Source: Chlorops oryzae (taxonomy: Eukaryota > Arthropoda > Insecta > Diptera > Chloropidae). From it: a stretch of DNA of 64,000 bases. The position numbers and the translations under genes were made by a program. The DNA lies in NCBI GenBank assembly GCA_020466095.1, contig CM035808.1:39940999-40004998 (forward strand), written 5' to 3'. Below are positions 12,019-22,894 of the stretch, one piece after another. Position 1 is the first letter of the stretch. Each line of letters opens with the position of its first letter. The notes below the pieces were generated by a model that saw only the letters and a program-made list of their open reading frames with translations, did no database searches and had not been told where the DNA came from.

Positions 12019-12575
12019 AAAAGATACCTCCATACCTTTCATCAAAATTTGTTATCAAAATCAAAAAGTATCTTTCTGAGATATTTAAAAAATGGACTGT
12101 AACTTCGCTCTTCACATTAACTTCTATAACTATGGCAACTGGCTTCCCAATCATCAATGGCAAGTCAGTTTTCGGTCTATTTTGAACCAATTTAGCACAT
12201 TTTTTCGAACAACTAAGATACTTGGTACTTGAATATTTATATCTCAAGTTCAACAGAACGAACGCACATAGTACTTTGTAATTCACGAATCGATATCCTA
12301 TTCAAGAATTCATATTTTTTCCCGCTGGGATATTGCTTTCAAAAATCTCTCCCAAAGAGCCATAAATTTCCCGCACATTGTCAAAATGAATTCTCATTTC
12401 GGTCATGAAAGAAAAAATATTTCAGCAGGCTTTGGACTAAATTCATCGAACTGAAGACGTAAACTCTCATTTGTCTTGTTCGATTGAGGTTAGACATTAG
12501 CAAAATAAGGCGATTTTCTTAGCTTCTCATAGAAAGGACTATTAAGGATTGAAAGCGAAACGCAAGAGCCTTCCA

Positions 12576-14087
12576 ATGAATATGGACCAAAACGCATTGA
12601 ATCTACAACAATCAAATCAATTCGAAGAAGTGAGGAATCTCTTTTTGAATGCCAATATAACCGTAACTCCGACAACTGGTCAACCGAAATCCCAAACGCA
12701 CGCAGTAGAAGAGAAAAATAGTTCCGGGCCCAACCCTACCGACGCTAAAAGACGAAAGTATTTCGATGATAGTCAGGTCGAGGCCTCGGACGAAGTTTCC
12801 TCTAATCCGTTATCTTCCTTGCCGGTCAATTTGATTTCCAATGGAGTACTGAGCGTGACTTCGGATTCTTCTCGCGTTGCAATCGAGAATGGTATCCCCA
12901 TACTAAAGAAAACTCCCGGAGATAACGATGACGTCAACCAAGACGTCATATCGAAACCGACTGGCCTATCAGTATACCCTATGGATAGTAAAGAAGAAAA
13001 TACTCCCAAAAACATTAATCCATCTGAACCGCCCAAGCAACAATCGCAACCCAAAATGGATACCAACAACATGCCGCACAGTTACCGGCCATCAAAAGTC
13101 AAAGGCAATGTAATGACCTGTAATAAATTAGAAAATGGCCTGGCCACTGTGAAAGCCCCGGAAGATTCGACCATGAATCTCATAAGCCGAGCTTTGACAA
13201 ATGTCTCCAAAATGGTGCCCTGTTTCGGTAAGATCGGATTAATTCCTCATGCAAGCCAATTTGATTTTCTGACCCTGCTGGGCCTCGAGATTGTCGTCGA
13301 TAGCTGCTGTCCCAGTAAGCGAGGCGAAAGAAGCGACAAACAATTCTCACTGCTTTGCGAACAATGTCAGACGGATTTCACGAAGGCTTGGCACTTCGAG
13401 AAGGGCCCATCGATTAAAGTGCTGTGCGAAAATTGCTTCGTCTACAATGAATATCAAAATATTAAGGCCACACAAACGCGGCGACTGGTGGAGGAGTACG
13501 CTCAGACATTTCGTTTGAAGCAAAACATTGAAGGTCCTCCACGTGACATGCGTTCGGGGAACAATTTGGCAAATCGATCAAAGGAAGAACTTATTCAAAA
13601 TTTTATTCAAGCTGCCGACATATCAAAGGATGGTGGTTGTGGTAGTAGTGGTAGTAGTGGTGGTGGCGGAACCGGAACAGGAGTAGGAGCAGGAGTCAAC
13701 GATTTGACAAGACTGGGAGCATCAATTGCTGCGAATTCGGAAATTTTTGAAGCCGCGAAAGCAATCAATTTATTGGATGAGACAGCCGCGCCAGAGCTGA
13801 GAGCAAAATATATTCAATTATTTCAAATGGCACTTTTCAAGGAACTTCGCGAATGCCTGTCGTCGTTCGGTGCAATGGATAAGACGATGCAGGAGCAGTC
13901 GTTGTTGTTCTTCCAAATGACCATAGCCCAAATGAAAAGAAATTCGAATGAAAGTAATTTGGCTGGCGGTGGTGGCGACACTGGGAGTATGGAACCGTTA
14001 AACAGCATTTTGCGGGCCGTGGAAGCCCAGTATCAAAACTTGCTGATGACCATAATGAAGAAATTGCCACCCCAGCCGGCTAATTGA
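12576..14087 (+). CDS. p66/simjang-like GATA-type zinc-finger protein, intronless, 503 aa
   Basis: A single uninterrupted frame runs from the first ATG (12576); a second ATG six bases later has the better context (AATATGG). The first half is low-complexity, rich in Asn, Ser and Pro. A GATA-like zinc finger follows: CEQC at 261-264 and CENC at 284-287, with TDF and Trp272 between, then a basic KATQTRRL helix, an arrangement like the C-terminal finger of the p66/simjang subunit of the Mi-2/NuRD complex (CxxC-TDF-W-CxxC, then KAxxTxRL). A FDFLTLLGLEIVVD segment precedes it, as a similar hydrophobic segment does in p66. A Gly/Ser-rich linker (about 350-375) and a helical C-terminus close it. A nuclear chromatin role is inferred from the family. 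A simjang retrocopy would explain the missing introns. The gene has AATAAA soon after its stop and no clear TATA box. Confidence 0.65.
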   Translation: MNMDQNALNLQQSNQFEEVRNLFLNANITVTPTTGQPKSQTHAVEEKNSSGPNPTDAKRRKYFDDSQVEASDEVSSNPLSSLPVNLISNGVLSVTSDSSRVAIENGIPILKKTPGDNDDVNQDVISKPTGLSVYPMDSKEENTPKNINPSEPPKQQSQPKMDTNNMPHSYRPSKVKGNVMTCNKLENGLATVKAPEDSTMNLISRALTNVSKMVPCFGKIGLIPHASQFDFLTLLGLEIVVDSCCPSKRGERSDKQFSLLCEQCQTDFTKAWHFEKGPSIKVLCENCFVYNEYQNIKATQTRRLVEEYAQTFRLKQNIEGPPRDMRSGNNLANRSKEELIQNFIQAADISKDGGCGSSGSSGGGGTGTGVGAGVNDLTRLGASIAANSEIFEAAKAINLLDETAAPELRAKYIQLFQMALFKELRECLSSFGAMDKTMQEQSLLFFQMTIAQMKRNSNESNLAGGGGDTGSMEPLNSILRAVEAQYQNLLMTIMKKLPPQPAN

Positions 14088-14146
14088 AGGATTTTCATTA
14101 AGAAATGTGATCGGTTTTGTTTCTGCTAATGTAAGAAGTAATTTTA

Positions 14147-14152
14147 AATAAA
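14147..14152 (+). terminator. Polyadenylation signal of the p66-like gene
   Basis: AATAAA lies 60 bases past the TGA stop, in the normal range for a short insect 3' UTR. Confidence 0.6.
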
Positions 14153-14159
14153 CAATTCC

Positions 14160-15788
14160 CTATAAACTAGCGATAATTTTGAGCCTGATTTCCAGTATCC
14201 CAGGAGTTGACACAAAAGTTCAATATATGCAAGCACATGGAAACAAATTTTTTCAACTGTGGATTTGACTGTGACTGGTCGCATGTTTGGGTTTTTGTAG
14301 AATATTTGCAAAGAAATTACTGCGCCATTGGGAATCAGGCATAATAGGCCTTTTGACTTACCTTTTTTTCAGCTTTCTACTTGATCGTCGCGGGGTTTTG
14401 AGCGTCGATAACTATCCTTACAGTCTCCATATATTTTGAATTCCGTCGGTATAAATTTTGGGACTGTCATCTTCTCTGGTAAAATTGTTCTGGATTCATG
14501 GTCCATGCCTTTCCAACAGTGGAACTTATAGGTTACACACAGGCTTTCAATAGAATTAGCTTTCGAAAAAACCCATAAGGGGAAATAGAAGCTCCATCGC
14601 TGGACTTTCCTGGAACGAGATGATTAGGATAAACTCAATGTGCTTTACAAATGTGAATGGTTTCAAATCGATTCAATACTTACTTTCTTCGTCTTGCTTC
14701 TTTGATCGGGAATAACGGCCGCTATTAGGAGCATCTTTCCATCCATTTCTATTATGAGCTAATTGCTTTATTGCACTCTGGGTTGAGCTTTGCTCCGATT
14801 CGTTCAGTTCACTCCTTTTCCATGTCGTCCTTGGTCTGCTTCCACGTCTTCAGCCTTTCGTTTGGCTTTCTGAGCGTGTGGCTCATCCAACTCCATTGTC
14901 CTTCTTATATTTCTTTTGCTATCGGTCTGCTTCCGATTGAAGTCCATAATTGGTCGATGGATATTCTAACTGACCGTAATATTTTCATAATTTTTTCTTA
15001 GGCAGTCGCTAATGGAAGTCTGCAATTTCCTTATTCCGAGTTCTGTCTTTTTCCAAGTTTCGAGCCCACACAACATGCTTTACTTACAGGTCAAAGGCAA
15101 TATGTTAACGGGAAATTCCCAACAAAGGTCTTTCGAAAGGTCCTTTAAAATCGGAGAGTGCAGAACATATACAGCCTGATTCTAAATGAATATTTCCCAG
15201 GAACTTTTTCCCTTTAAATTATTCCAAGCAAAAAAAAGGAAGTGTTCTGATCGTCAATAATAGGGACAATAGAATAAATTTGCTTGAAGATTTTGAAATT
15301 CTTGCTCCCATTATATTCACTTCCCTGTCTGTTTAGAATAGGATTTTTTTTTTCAAATCCGATAGGAAAAATCCCAGGGAATATTCGTAATCGGTTTGAT
15401 AGTAATGCGTATAGGTATGCTCAATTATTGAAATCAATAAATTAAATTATCGATAACTGTCTTCCGATAAACTAAAAATTTTTGATTTTATTCATAATGA
15501 AGTCCGGCAACGTTCTTCAAAAAGGACGACCTCAATTCTACCCTTAGAGCAGGGCTTTCAGTGGATGTTTGGATGTTATGCCGAAGGGGGTTCTGCTTCT
15601 TCTTATCATTTTTTTTCGCTCGAATCAGTACACTAAGTAAATGTTCGAAGAAAAAATGATTCTCTCCTAATGGGAAGACAAATGTTTCTCTGTGCATTAA
15701 ATACTTTTCCCGGAGTTGAATTCATTTTCAATTCTTTTTCCACAGTTGTATACCAAAAATCAATTTTTTTTAATCAGCTGTGAGGATA
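14160..15788. other. Intergenic, no gene recognised
   Basis: It separates convergent genes (p66-like on plus, ionotropic receptor on minus). It holds one inverted-repeat element (15172-15398); the open frames at 14771-15001 and 15488-15697 have no recognisable motif. Confidence 0.4.
15172..15398. mobile_element. Short inverted-repeat element (CAGCCCGATTCT family), copy B
   Basis: The left end CAGCCTGATTCTAAATG and the right end CGTAATCGGTTTG are imperfect inverted copies, with CCCAGG just inside both. It shares ends with the copy at 9140-9359. Confidence 0.5.
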
Positions 15789-15794
15789 TTTATT
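15789..15794 (-). terminator. Polyadenylation signal of the ionotropic receptor gene
   Basis: The plus strand reads TTTATT, i.e. AATAAA on the minus strand, about 70 bases after the receptor stop codon. Confidence 0.55.
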
Positions 15795-15860
15795 GAATTT
15801 AAAAAAAAAATTCTTCACTGTCTGTCTCGCGCAAAATTTTTCTGCCAGCGCACTTGAATA

Positions 15861-16859
15861 TCAGGTTGAAAGTTTTTTGTACAAAATTTCTATCACGAAA
15901 ATAATTGCAGCTAGACTATGTCCAAAAACGAGTACAACGAAGAGCATATAAAGATCTTCCAGTTGGAAAAATCGCACTTCCGTGGAACGCATTCTAACGT
16001 ATCCTAAATCCACTTCCCGTTTAAACCATGCTTGCGTGAGACCAGCAAAACGGAATCTTTTCACCATCTCATCGAACTGATCCACAAGGAACGAGTGTTT
16101 GGTTAGGTACATCGTTATAGGCATTGTATAAATATTTTCATTTAAAAGTTTGAAGTCATTCACTTTTTTCTCCTTATATTGATAATATAGAATAAATGCC
16201 GATGGACCTGCGGCGACAAGTTTGGGATCTCCTTGCTCTGCTGCATACGCAAAGGAGACTGTCTCGCTAGTGTCGTTGATGACGTACGACTTAAGATGCG
16301 ACATGAATGTGACATCCTTCAATGCTGCATACGTGTTTAGATTTATCGCGATGGTATAGTTTTGCGCAATCAAATCACTGACTGTAGTTGGCAAGGCTTT
16401 TAATGGCTGCGTACGCATAAAATGGAAAAGAAATGCCTGATACGCTGTCCGCAATAATAACGTAAGGAATATCCAATCTAAGCAGAGCAGTCTTGCAAAA
16501 CTACGACTCGGCATTGTTGTCGCCGGCATTCCCAAAGCCATCAGGTACATATTAAGATAGGAGTGATCTCGAGTTTGGCTCCTCTTTTTCGACTTGGATT
16601 CTCGCAGTTTTAGACAAGGATATCTTCTATGCAGCCAAATAACGGTGCATACAAAACTCAAAATGGCTAAAAGAAACTGCCAAGTTGAACATGAAAAAGG
16701 AAATAGAAGAATTTCAAGTGAAGAAAATCCGTAGCCAGCAACCGGAATACAAATGACTTGGGCAATTTGATAAGTTATCGAAGTTGCTGTCGCCACTGCC
16801 ACTCGATCGTGAGTGAATCGGAAACATCCCAAACTGAAGTCAGCCGAGCGATCATTTAA
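15861..16859 (-). CDS. IR exon 3: TM1, pore, TM2, S2, TM3
   Basis: It follows an acceptor reading TTTATTGTAG on the minus strand and opens LNDRSADFSLGCF. It holds all three membrane segments and the stop. No lesions are visible. Confidence 0.85.
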   Translation of the reverse strand, partial: LNDRSADFSLGCFRFTHDRVAVATATSITYQIAQVICIPVAGYGFSSLEILLFPFSCSTWQFLLAILSFVCTVIWLHRRYPCLKLRESKSKKRSQTRDHSYLNMYLMALGMPATTMPSRSFARLLCLDWIFLTLLLRTAYQAFLFHFMRTQPLKALPTTVSDLIAQNYTIAINLNTYAALKDVTFMSHLKSYVINDTSETVSFAYAAEQGDPKLVAAGPSAFILYYQYKEKKVNDFKLLNENIYTMPITMYLTKHSFLVDQFDEMVKRFRFAGLTQAWFKREVDLGYVRMRSTEVRFFQLEDLYMLFVVLVFGHSLAAIIFVIEILYKKLST

Positions 16860-18952
16860 CTACAATAAATTAATTCATTAATTCGTTAAATAAATAAATT
16901 TGTAAATAAATGAATTAACTAATAAATTAATAAATCAATAAATGAATAAATGAATTAAATAATAAAAAAAAATAACTGAATTTTAATAGATTAAAAAACA
17001 AATAAATGAAAAATAAATAAATATAATACAAATAAACGAAGTAAAGAATCTTTTGTTCCTACCATTCGCAATGCTCCCGTTAAATTGTTCGGATTCGATG
17101 ATCCACGCTGTTCATCATTCGGTGGAACCTTTACTATGACAGTGAAGTTTAATCTATTCGACAACTCTTTTAGTAAACGTGCCTCAGCGCCACGCATTAC
17201 ATATCCCAATCCATTGCCAAACTCCGTCAGGTATATAAACGGCGGTACATCCCACAATGCTGCGCGTAGGGCACAGCGATGAAAGTTCGCAAGCTTTTTG
17301 GGAAACAAAGTCGCATTGGCCATTTTATTGTCCTTAAATTGATTAATAAGCTTGACAGTTATGTTCCCGCAATTTCCGGGCGTAAAAGGATAATAGGTGT
17401 ACACGAGAATATCGCCCTTCGAATTTTGAATTTGAACATTACAATTGATTATGTAATTCTTCCAGCAGTAATCGAAGATTTTCCTCATTTCAGCATTTAA
17501 AAGATGATCGTAATTTTGTAGGAAAATATAATAATACTCATTGTGATCGTATCGGGATGTATGGGACGCAACATCAATTAAACTGTAATCGATGAGATTC
17601 AATTGAAATGAAATTGAATTTAATTTAGTTTAGTACGGAAACCGAGAATAGTAAAATTCAGCACCCAAAAGTATGCATATAAATATTAAGACACCGAGAA
17701 ATCCGATCAATCTTGAAGGTATGTTCATTGGGGCGCTTCTGAGGTGAAAATGGGATTGAAATTTAAAGACAACGGGATCCAAAAAGAAATTTAAGGTTTA
17801 TAAAAATCCTGCAAAATTGAAATATTTTTTTAAATTGAGGTTTGAAAGGATTCTGTTTCGGACAATATTTGTTTAAGAAATCGAAGTAGGCGAGAAAGGA
17901 ATTAACAAGGCTTTGAAAATAAATAATGAGAGAGGGCTCGGGGGTTCATCCTTAATAAATTATTTTGATGATTAACTTTTGTAGCACAAACATCTGTGGT
18001 CCTTCGAGCGGAAGCAGATTCTAAAATGCTTTTATGTCAACATTTAACAGTTATAGCCATTAAAAAAATAAAAATCCATCCAATCCAAATCCTAAAATTA
18101 TACTACAAAATTTTAAAACAATTTTTAAACTTAGGGGCTCGCCTCAGTTCTATCAGAAATGAAAAACTTCATATAAAAAAACGCTTCAGAAATGAATCAG
18201 AAATTTTCTGAAGCGTTTTTTTATATGAAGTTTTTCATTTCTGTTTCATTTCTGACAGAACTGGGGCGAGCCCCTTAACAAAAACTGTAAGAACTAAATA
18301 GGATTTTCTCTGTCTCCTTTAAAAAGTCTTTTGAGGAAAGTTGAAGACCTCTCAGTGGGTTCTGAACCTCCAAATTATATGAATATACCTTAGCATCCCC
18401 TCAAGACCCTGTCATCCTAAAATTATAATAATTTTTGCACCTCTGAATCGCCCTGATATCCATTAAAAATCATGTTGAGCTAGATCTTCTTAAATTGTGC
18501 GGATCTTCTTAAAGCCTTAATGAAGCTCGGTTGATTCACGGTTTAAAATTGTACAAATTGATTTTGAAAATATTCCAATGCATACATTTAGGTGTTTAAT
18601 TTAAATAACTTTCATTTTCCCTACTCATAAGAAGTGAATGTTACCTGAAGGATTCAAATGTATCGACAAACAATAAATTAACATCTCTTGCCCCCGGTAC
18701 AGTTTCAGTACGATTTGACAATATGCTGACAACTTGCATTGGCAATGGATCCCAATTGAGGAATAGACTATCCAAAATGTCATTGTAATAATGACAAAAG
18801 AAACGTTGACGGCACATAAATGTCAAAACGAAGTACGAACCCAATTGACGGAAATGATTTTCCACAACGTAAATAAGTGCATTCGTCATAATATTTTTCG
18901 ACTGCTCATCGGAGTCGAGCATTTGGATTTCTAATAATTTAGTCAAATTCAT
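15861..18952 (-). CDS. Divergent ionotropic receptor (IR), three exons, about 608 aa
   Basis: Exons join as 18952-18645, 17582-17063 and 16859-15861 (308+520+999 nt) with matching phases (2, then 0) and GT/AG borders; the total is 609 codons with the stop. The product has a long divergent extracellular N-terminus with several N-glycosylation sequons. An S1 lobe follows (YVMRGAEARLLKEL, NFTVIV), then LGCFRFTHDRVAVATATSI leading into TM1 (about 330-352), a pore region and TM2 around LDWIFLTLLLRTAYQAFLF, an S2 lobe, and TM3 in the last 30 residues (LYMLFVVLVFGHSLAAIIFV). This is the insect chemosensory IR fold, a ligand-gated cation channel related to ionotropic glutamate receptors, probably in gustatory or olfactory neurons. 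The exact subfamily is not recognised. The first ATG gives no signal peptide although IRs need one, so an upstream exon may be missing. Intron 1 contains a 141-bp palindromic MITE and family A repeats. Confidence 0.85.
17063..17582 (-). CDS. IR exon 2: extracellular domain and S1
   Basis: The acceptor is CGATTACAG and the donor ATG|GTAGGAAC. Phase 2 in and phase 0 out match the neighbouring exons. It encodes SLIDVASHTSRYDHNEYYYI through NNLTGALRM. Confidence 0.8.
17735..17890 (-). repeat. Dispersed repeat family A, fragment in IR intron 1
   Basis: It shares blocks (GACAACGGGATCCAAAAAGAAA, TTAAATTGAGGTT) with 820-1010 and 20090-20260. Degenerate and non-coding. Confidence 0.35.
18134..18274. 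mobile_element. Near-perfect palindromic MITE with TTA duplication, 141 bp
   Basis: The ends are GGGGCTCGCC and GGCGAGCCCC, with TTA on both sides (18131-18133, 18275-18277), the 3-bp target size of PIF/Harbinger elements. About 60 bases on each side pair with a tiny loop near 18194, including the block ACTTCATATAAAAAAACGC. It lies in intron 1 of the receptor gene, so its transcript would fold into a long hairpin. Confidence 0.8.
18460..18630 (+). repeat. Dispersed repeat family A, fragment
   Basis: It carries TTGTGCGGATCTTCTTAAAG, AGCCTTAATGAAGCTC and a GCATACATTTAGGTGTTTAA block, matching the inverse of 19925-20065. Confidence 0.45.
18645..18952 (-). CDS. IR exon 1 (or first visible exon)
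   Basis: It runs from ATG at 18952 to donor TTCAG|GTAACA. The first residues MNLTKLLEIQMLDSDEQSKN are hydrophilic. The frame stays open 27 codons upstream of this ATG to a TAA, so the true 5' end, with the signal peptide, could be a separate upstream exon. Confidence 0.7.
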
Positions 18953-19924
18953 TGTCCCGTTCGCGGTGAAACAACCCGACTGTTCGAATCTTTTTGCGAG
19001 ACTGTCTTCTTTCCGAAAATAAACTGTCGTACATTATTTTGCTAATTTTTTGATGCCATCACTCGCATGTCAAAGTTCATTTTGATTTTAAATATTTTTT
19101 TAATAACTTAGCCGGTCAAATTTATAGTTTCAGATAAATGAAATTTAATGCAAACGGAACGTAACAATCTGAGCAAACAAATTCGCGTGTCTTCTTTAAT
19201 CAAAGTTTGTTTGCCTTTCACTATCCTAACATAGGGTGATCAATTAAAATATTTGGCCTTCAGATGCAAATTTAGCTATCGAAGGAGCTCGTCGAACTGT
19301 GAAAATTTGGTTTTGATTTTCGATGAACTTTGGAAAAGTTTTGCTAAACCTCTTCTAATAGGGGGATATGACCCTATTTCTTCAAGTCGTGACTTGTGAC
19401 TCATCAGCGTTTTTAATGCCTGGTCTCGAATTTGGCAGGAATTCCTTTGCAAACATTTAAAAAAAAAGCAAACGTATGAAATCAGTTACAATCAAATCCG
19501 AATCAGATAAAAATTGAATCCATAAATTCGCACTTGTTCAATATTTGTAGGAATTCCTGCAATATTGGAAATCAGTCATTAGACTTCTAAGACTCCTTTT
19601 ATCCGGCACAAAATGTGAAGCTCTTGAGAACTTATAGGCAAAAAGCTATTACAACTAATGGTATCTATGTTTTTAGTTGGGTTTTGGCTTTCAGATTTTT
19701 TTTTAGTTCCTTTTTACTCCTAGGAGGACGATAGGTTCACAACCAATCTTTCAGTCAGTGCTCCTCCTAAGTTAATGTTTATGATCAATGAATAAGTATT
19801 TAAAATAGCTAAAATTAATTTTGTTCGACTTAAATTGGAAAAATCTCAAAAGAGGGAACCGAATCTATACGATATGTACTTTCATGGAGACGGAGAGCAA
19901 TAAAAATAGATTAAAATAAAATCT
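18953..19924. other. 5' flank of the receptor gene, nothing else recognised
   Basis: It is AT-rich, with no coding motif, element ends or array. It may hold the receptor promoter and a missing first exon. Confidence 0.35.
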
Positions 19925-20330
19925 AATTCAATTAAAAATCTTCAAATTCAACGCCTAAATGCATGCATTGAAATATTTGAAACACACTTTATATTATTTA
20001 AAACTTAAACCAATTGAGCTTTATTAAGGCCTTGAGAAGATCTGCACAATTCACAAGAAACTATCAACAATATCTATCTGAATGGCTTCGAGGGTGTTTC
20101 AGACGTGAAAAAAATTATTGAAATTTGAAAAGGGCAGGGTCCAAAGAGGAAGCAAAGGCAAAACGAAAACTTTTAGAATATTTAGAAATACATTTATTAA
20201 GATTCGTGTTCGTTAAATTGACCCGAATTTTCCTCAAATAGGATTTAAAGACGATACGAAAGCCTTATTTAGTTTCCCTACTATTTGTTAAGTTGAAACA
20301 ATAAGTTTAAAAATTTTTCGGTATACTTTT
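19925..20330 (-). repeat. Dispersed repeat family A, longest copy
   Basis: It has in order the AAATTCAACGCCTAAATGC block, TTAAGGCCTTGAGAAGATC, and GGGTGTTTCAGACGTGAAA with the downstream AAAGGCAAAACGAAAA block. The same words recur in the other copies, in a different order in the 820-1260 copy. Non-coding. Confidence 0.45.
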
Positions 20331-20370
20331 AGGAGCAGGAATCAATGATTGCTAGTTTACAGTTTCATTA

Positions 20371-20487
20371 GTGGTATTCAAGCAACAGTGCAAATCGCAG
20401 TGTGCAATATTTGCACTGCTTTTTTTGTACGCAATTTGACAAGTGCAAATATTGCACACTGCGTTTGCACTGTTGCTTGAATACCAC
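20371..20487. mobile_element. Near-perfect hairpin MITE starting GTGGTATTCAAGC, 117 bp
   Basis: About 47 bases from each end pair, with one mismatch and a loop of about 24 bases. TA lies on both sides (20369-20370 and 20488-20489). The first bases resemble 10645-10769 and 36136-36920. Non-coding. Confidence 0.75.
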
Positions 20488-20489
20488 TA

Positions 20490-21194
20490 TTAACAGTTTG
20501 TGTCTAAGCGATTCGAAAAGGATTATGACCTTATATCTCCAGCCTTATTGCGACCTTTACTTACTGTCTCCACTTGCGATGGTTCAAAGTATACGATAGA
20601 TTGCAAATGGAGACCGCTCATAGCAAGTAGCATGCGAGATACAGTTTGCGATGTCACCTTTGAGCTTTTTTTATGTTGTTCCGTTTTCTGCAAGAACGGA
20701 TTTACCCAGAATGTCGGGGTTTTTTTTTTTTTTTTTTTTGTCTCTTGATTTAAAAATCTTGCATCCCTTTCAATCTCTTAGCGCTTCTATGCAGCGAATT
20801 TTATTGCTGAACGCCATCTTAAAATGCTCATCGCATACCGAAATATGCCCACTCAAAAAAATCTCACAACCTGCTGCCATCGCATACCATAAAATTTGAC
20901 AGATGGTATGCGATGAATTATCGCATGTGGAGTCCAGTCCCACTGTTAGGGACCTCTAAATATCTTTTATCTTTTTATCTTCGACCTTCCTTTTGGATCC
21001 CTACGTCCTACAATTTCAATCTGGTATTCACGTCAGAACCGCTCTAATGGAAACGCCTTCAAGAATAAAGAGAGATCACAGTGCCGGATATATTCTAAAT
21101 ATTTTTATGCATATTTTTGGGTGCTTAATTGAAATATTTTCCATTGTTTCTATAATGCAATATTTTCGGGATAACAATGGCAATTATATTTTTC
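20490..21194. other. No gene recognised; T-run and family A fragment
   Basis: It contains a long T-run at about 20720-20740, a repeated CATCGCATACC / GGTATGCGATG inverted pair (20878-20913) and a family A fragment at 21080-21150. No gene is supported. Confidence 0.3.
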
Positions 21195-21501
21195 CAGAGC
21201 CGTATCTAGGCATGTTCAGGCGTGCACGGGGGCCCCGGCTCTGAGGGACCCCCGAAGATATTTTTTTTTAGAAATCATTTCAAAGTATGAGGTAGAAATG
21301 ATCATCCACAACGTTTTTATTACATTGTATAAAATTGGTTTTACTTTTTCATGGAAGAGAAAGGGAAAGACAAGGAATTGAAAGAAGGAATCAAAAGAAA
21401 AATGAAAATCTGCCTCGCATTTAGGCGTTTAGAAATTGATTTTCAAGGGCCCCTTAGGAAACATTGCACAAGGTCCCCCCGATACCTTCGCTACGGCTCT
21501 G
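21195..21501. mobile_element. hAT-type MITE, 307 bp
   Basis: The left end CAGAGCCGTATCTAGGC and right end CTTCGCTACGGCTCTG are imperfect inverted copies. They lie between perfect 8-bp direct repeats TATTTTTC (21187-21194 and 21502-21509). G/C runs (GGGGCCCC, GGTCCCCCC) lie near both ends. No transposase. Confidence 0.88.
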
Positions 21502-22124
21502 TATTTTTCCATTCTTTTAGGCAGAAGTACTTACTTTATATGGAAGCGATTTCAGCTCAAGTTAAGGATCCTCATAATCGGTGCTCACACATATATCCCA
21601 ATGGCATATTGTACGAAGATGAATGCTCCTACTTCCTCATTGATCGGCCCTTAAAAAAAAAACTGCATCTCCAAGTAAAATTGAGCAATTTTTGATTGAT
21701 GCTCATAAAGTCCAACTAAAAAAAAAAAAAAAAAACCCCAAAAGTTTTGTACTTGACGACATAAAAGACTCAAAATGAAAGTCATCCGAAATGTTGAATT
21801 GTCCATTATATTCTTTCGTTAGTTCTTTTCGCAGGGCAAGAACATTCTTTATTCACTTGGCTTTGTTATCGACTGGAAGCAACAAAATGATTGATTACAT
21901 CCGCTACAAGGCAAACTAAGACGCTCGCGCTGTAAGTTTTGTCCTCGCACCCCACGCGCCCTTATCAATAACGTCATCGTCATTTCGTAATTATTTTGCT
22001 CCATCGAACGTTGTTTCATCGCCATAGCTACAAATGTTGCTCTTGCCACACTATACAGGCTTATCACCAACGCCATTAAGCATGCTAAGCAGCATCGCAG
22101 AAACTTCATCATCATCATATCTCA

Positions 22125-22149
22125 TCTCTCTCTCTCTCTCTCTCTCTCT
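22125..22149. repeat. (TC)n microsatellite
   Basis: Uninterrupted TC dinucleotides. Confidence 0.9.
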
Positions 22150-22894
22150 GGAATACTTAGTCTTTGAGGATGAAATATGAAAATACCAAAATGTGTACTT
22201 GTTGTTCGAAGAATTTGGTAAACAGGAAACTTTCGAAGAGATACAAGAAGAACGAAGAAAGGTAACAAAGTTCCAAGGGCCGTTCAATCTTCATTAGTGT
22301 CGACAAAAGTTACAAAATTCTCTAATATCACAAAAATATGATATCAGTGATAAAAAAAAAAAAAATATCACTGTTAAATTAATTGTCTGTTTGTAGTTAC
22401 AGTTAATTATCAACATTAGAGTCCATTATGGGAAATTCAAAATTTTTCCAAATACACAAATAGAAATTGAATTAAGAGAAAATTATTATTTAATTGAACT
22501 CGCGTTGAATTGATTCCCATGAATGTGGAAGAGCGATCAGTTCTGCTGAATTGAAAAGATTAAATCACTTTTCGGAATAGAAATAAATGCACTTTTAATG
22601 GTTGCGATGAAAGGGACATACGAATTATAAAGAATCTTTGTAAATTGCCTCGACTTGGGAGATTAAATTTGTCTACATATAAAATTACTTACTTGATATT
22701 GTATTTTAGGATATCAACTTCAGGCGATTTAATGGAGGGTTGATGGTGTCTTTCGTACACGTGTAAATTGTAATGGACAGAAATCACTAATCGAATCGAA
22801 AATCTCAGGATATGAAATTGGTGGAAAATTCAACAGGACGAGACGCATTTCAGGTTGATTATTTCAAAGTAGAATAGTAGAGCGAAGAGAAATA

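Noticed and set aside
12549..12575. Nine extra N-terminal codons for the p66-like protein
   Set aside because: They begin at TTG, not ATG; the first ATG is at 12576.
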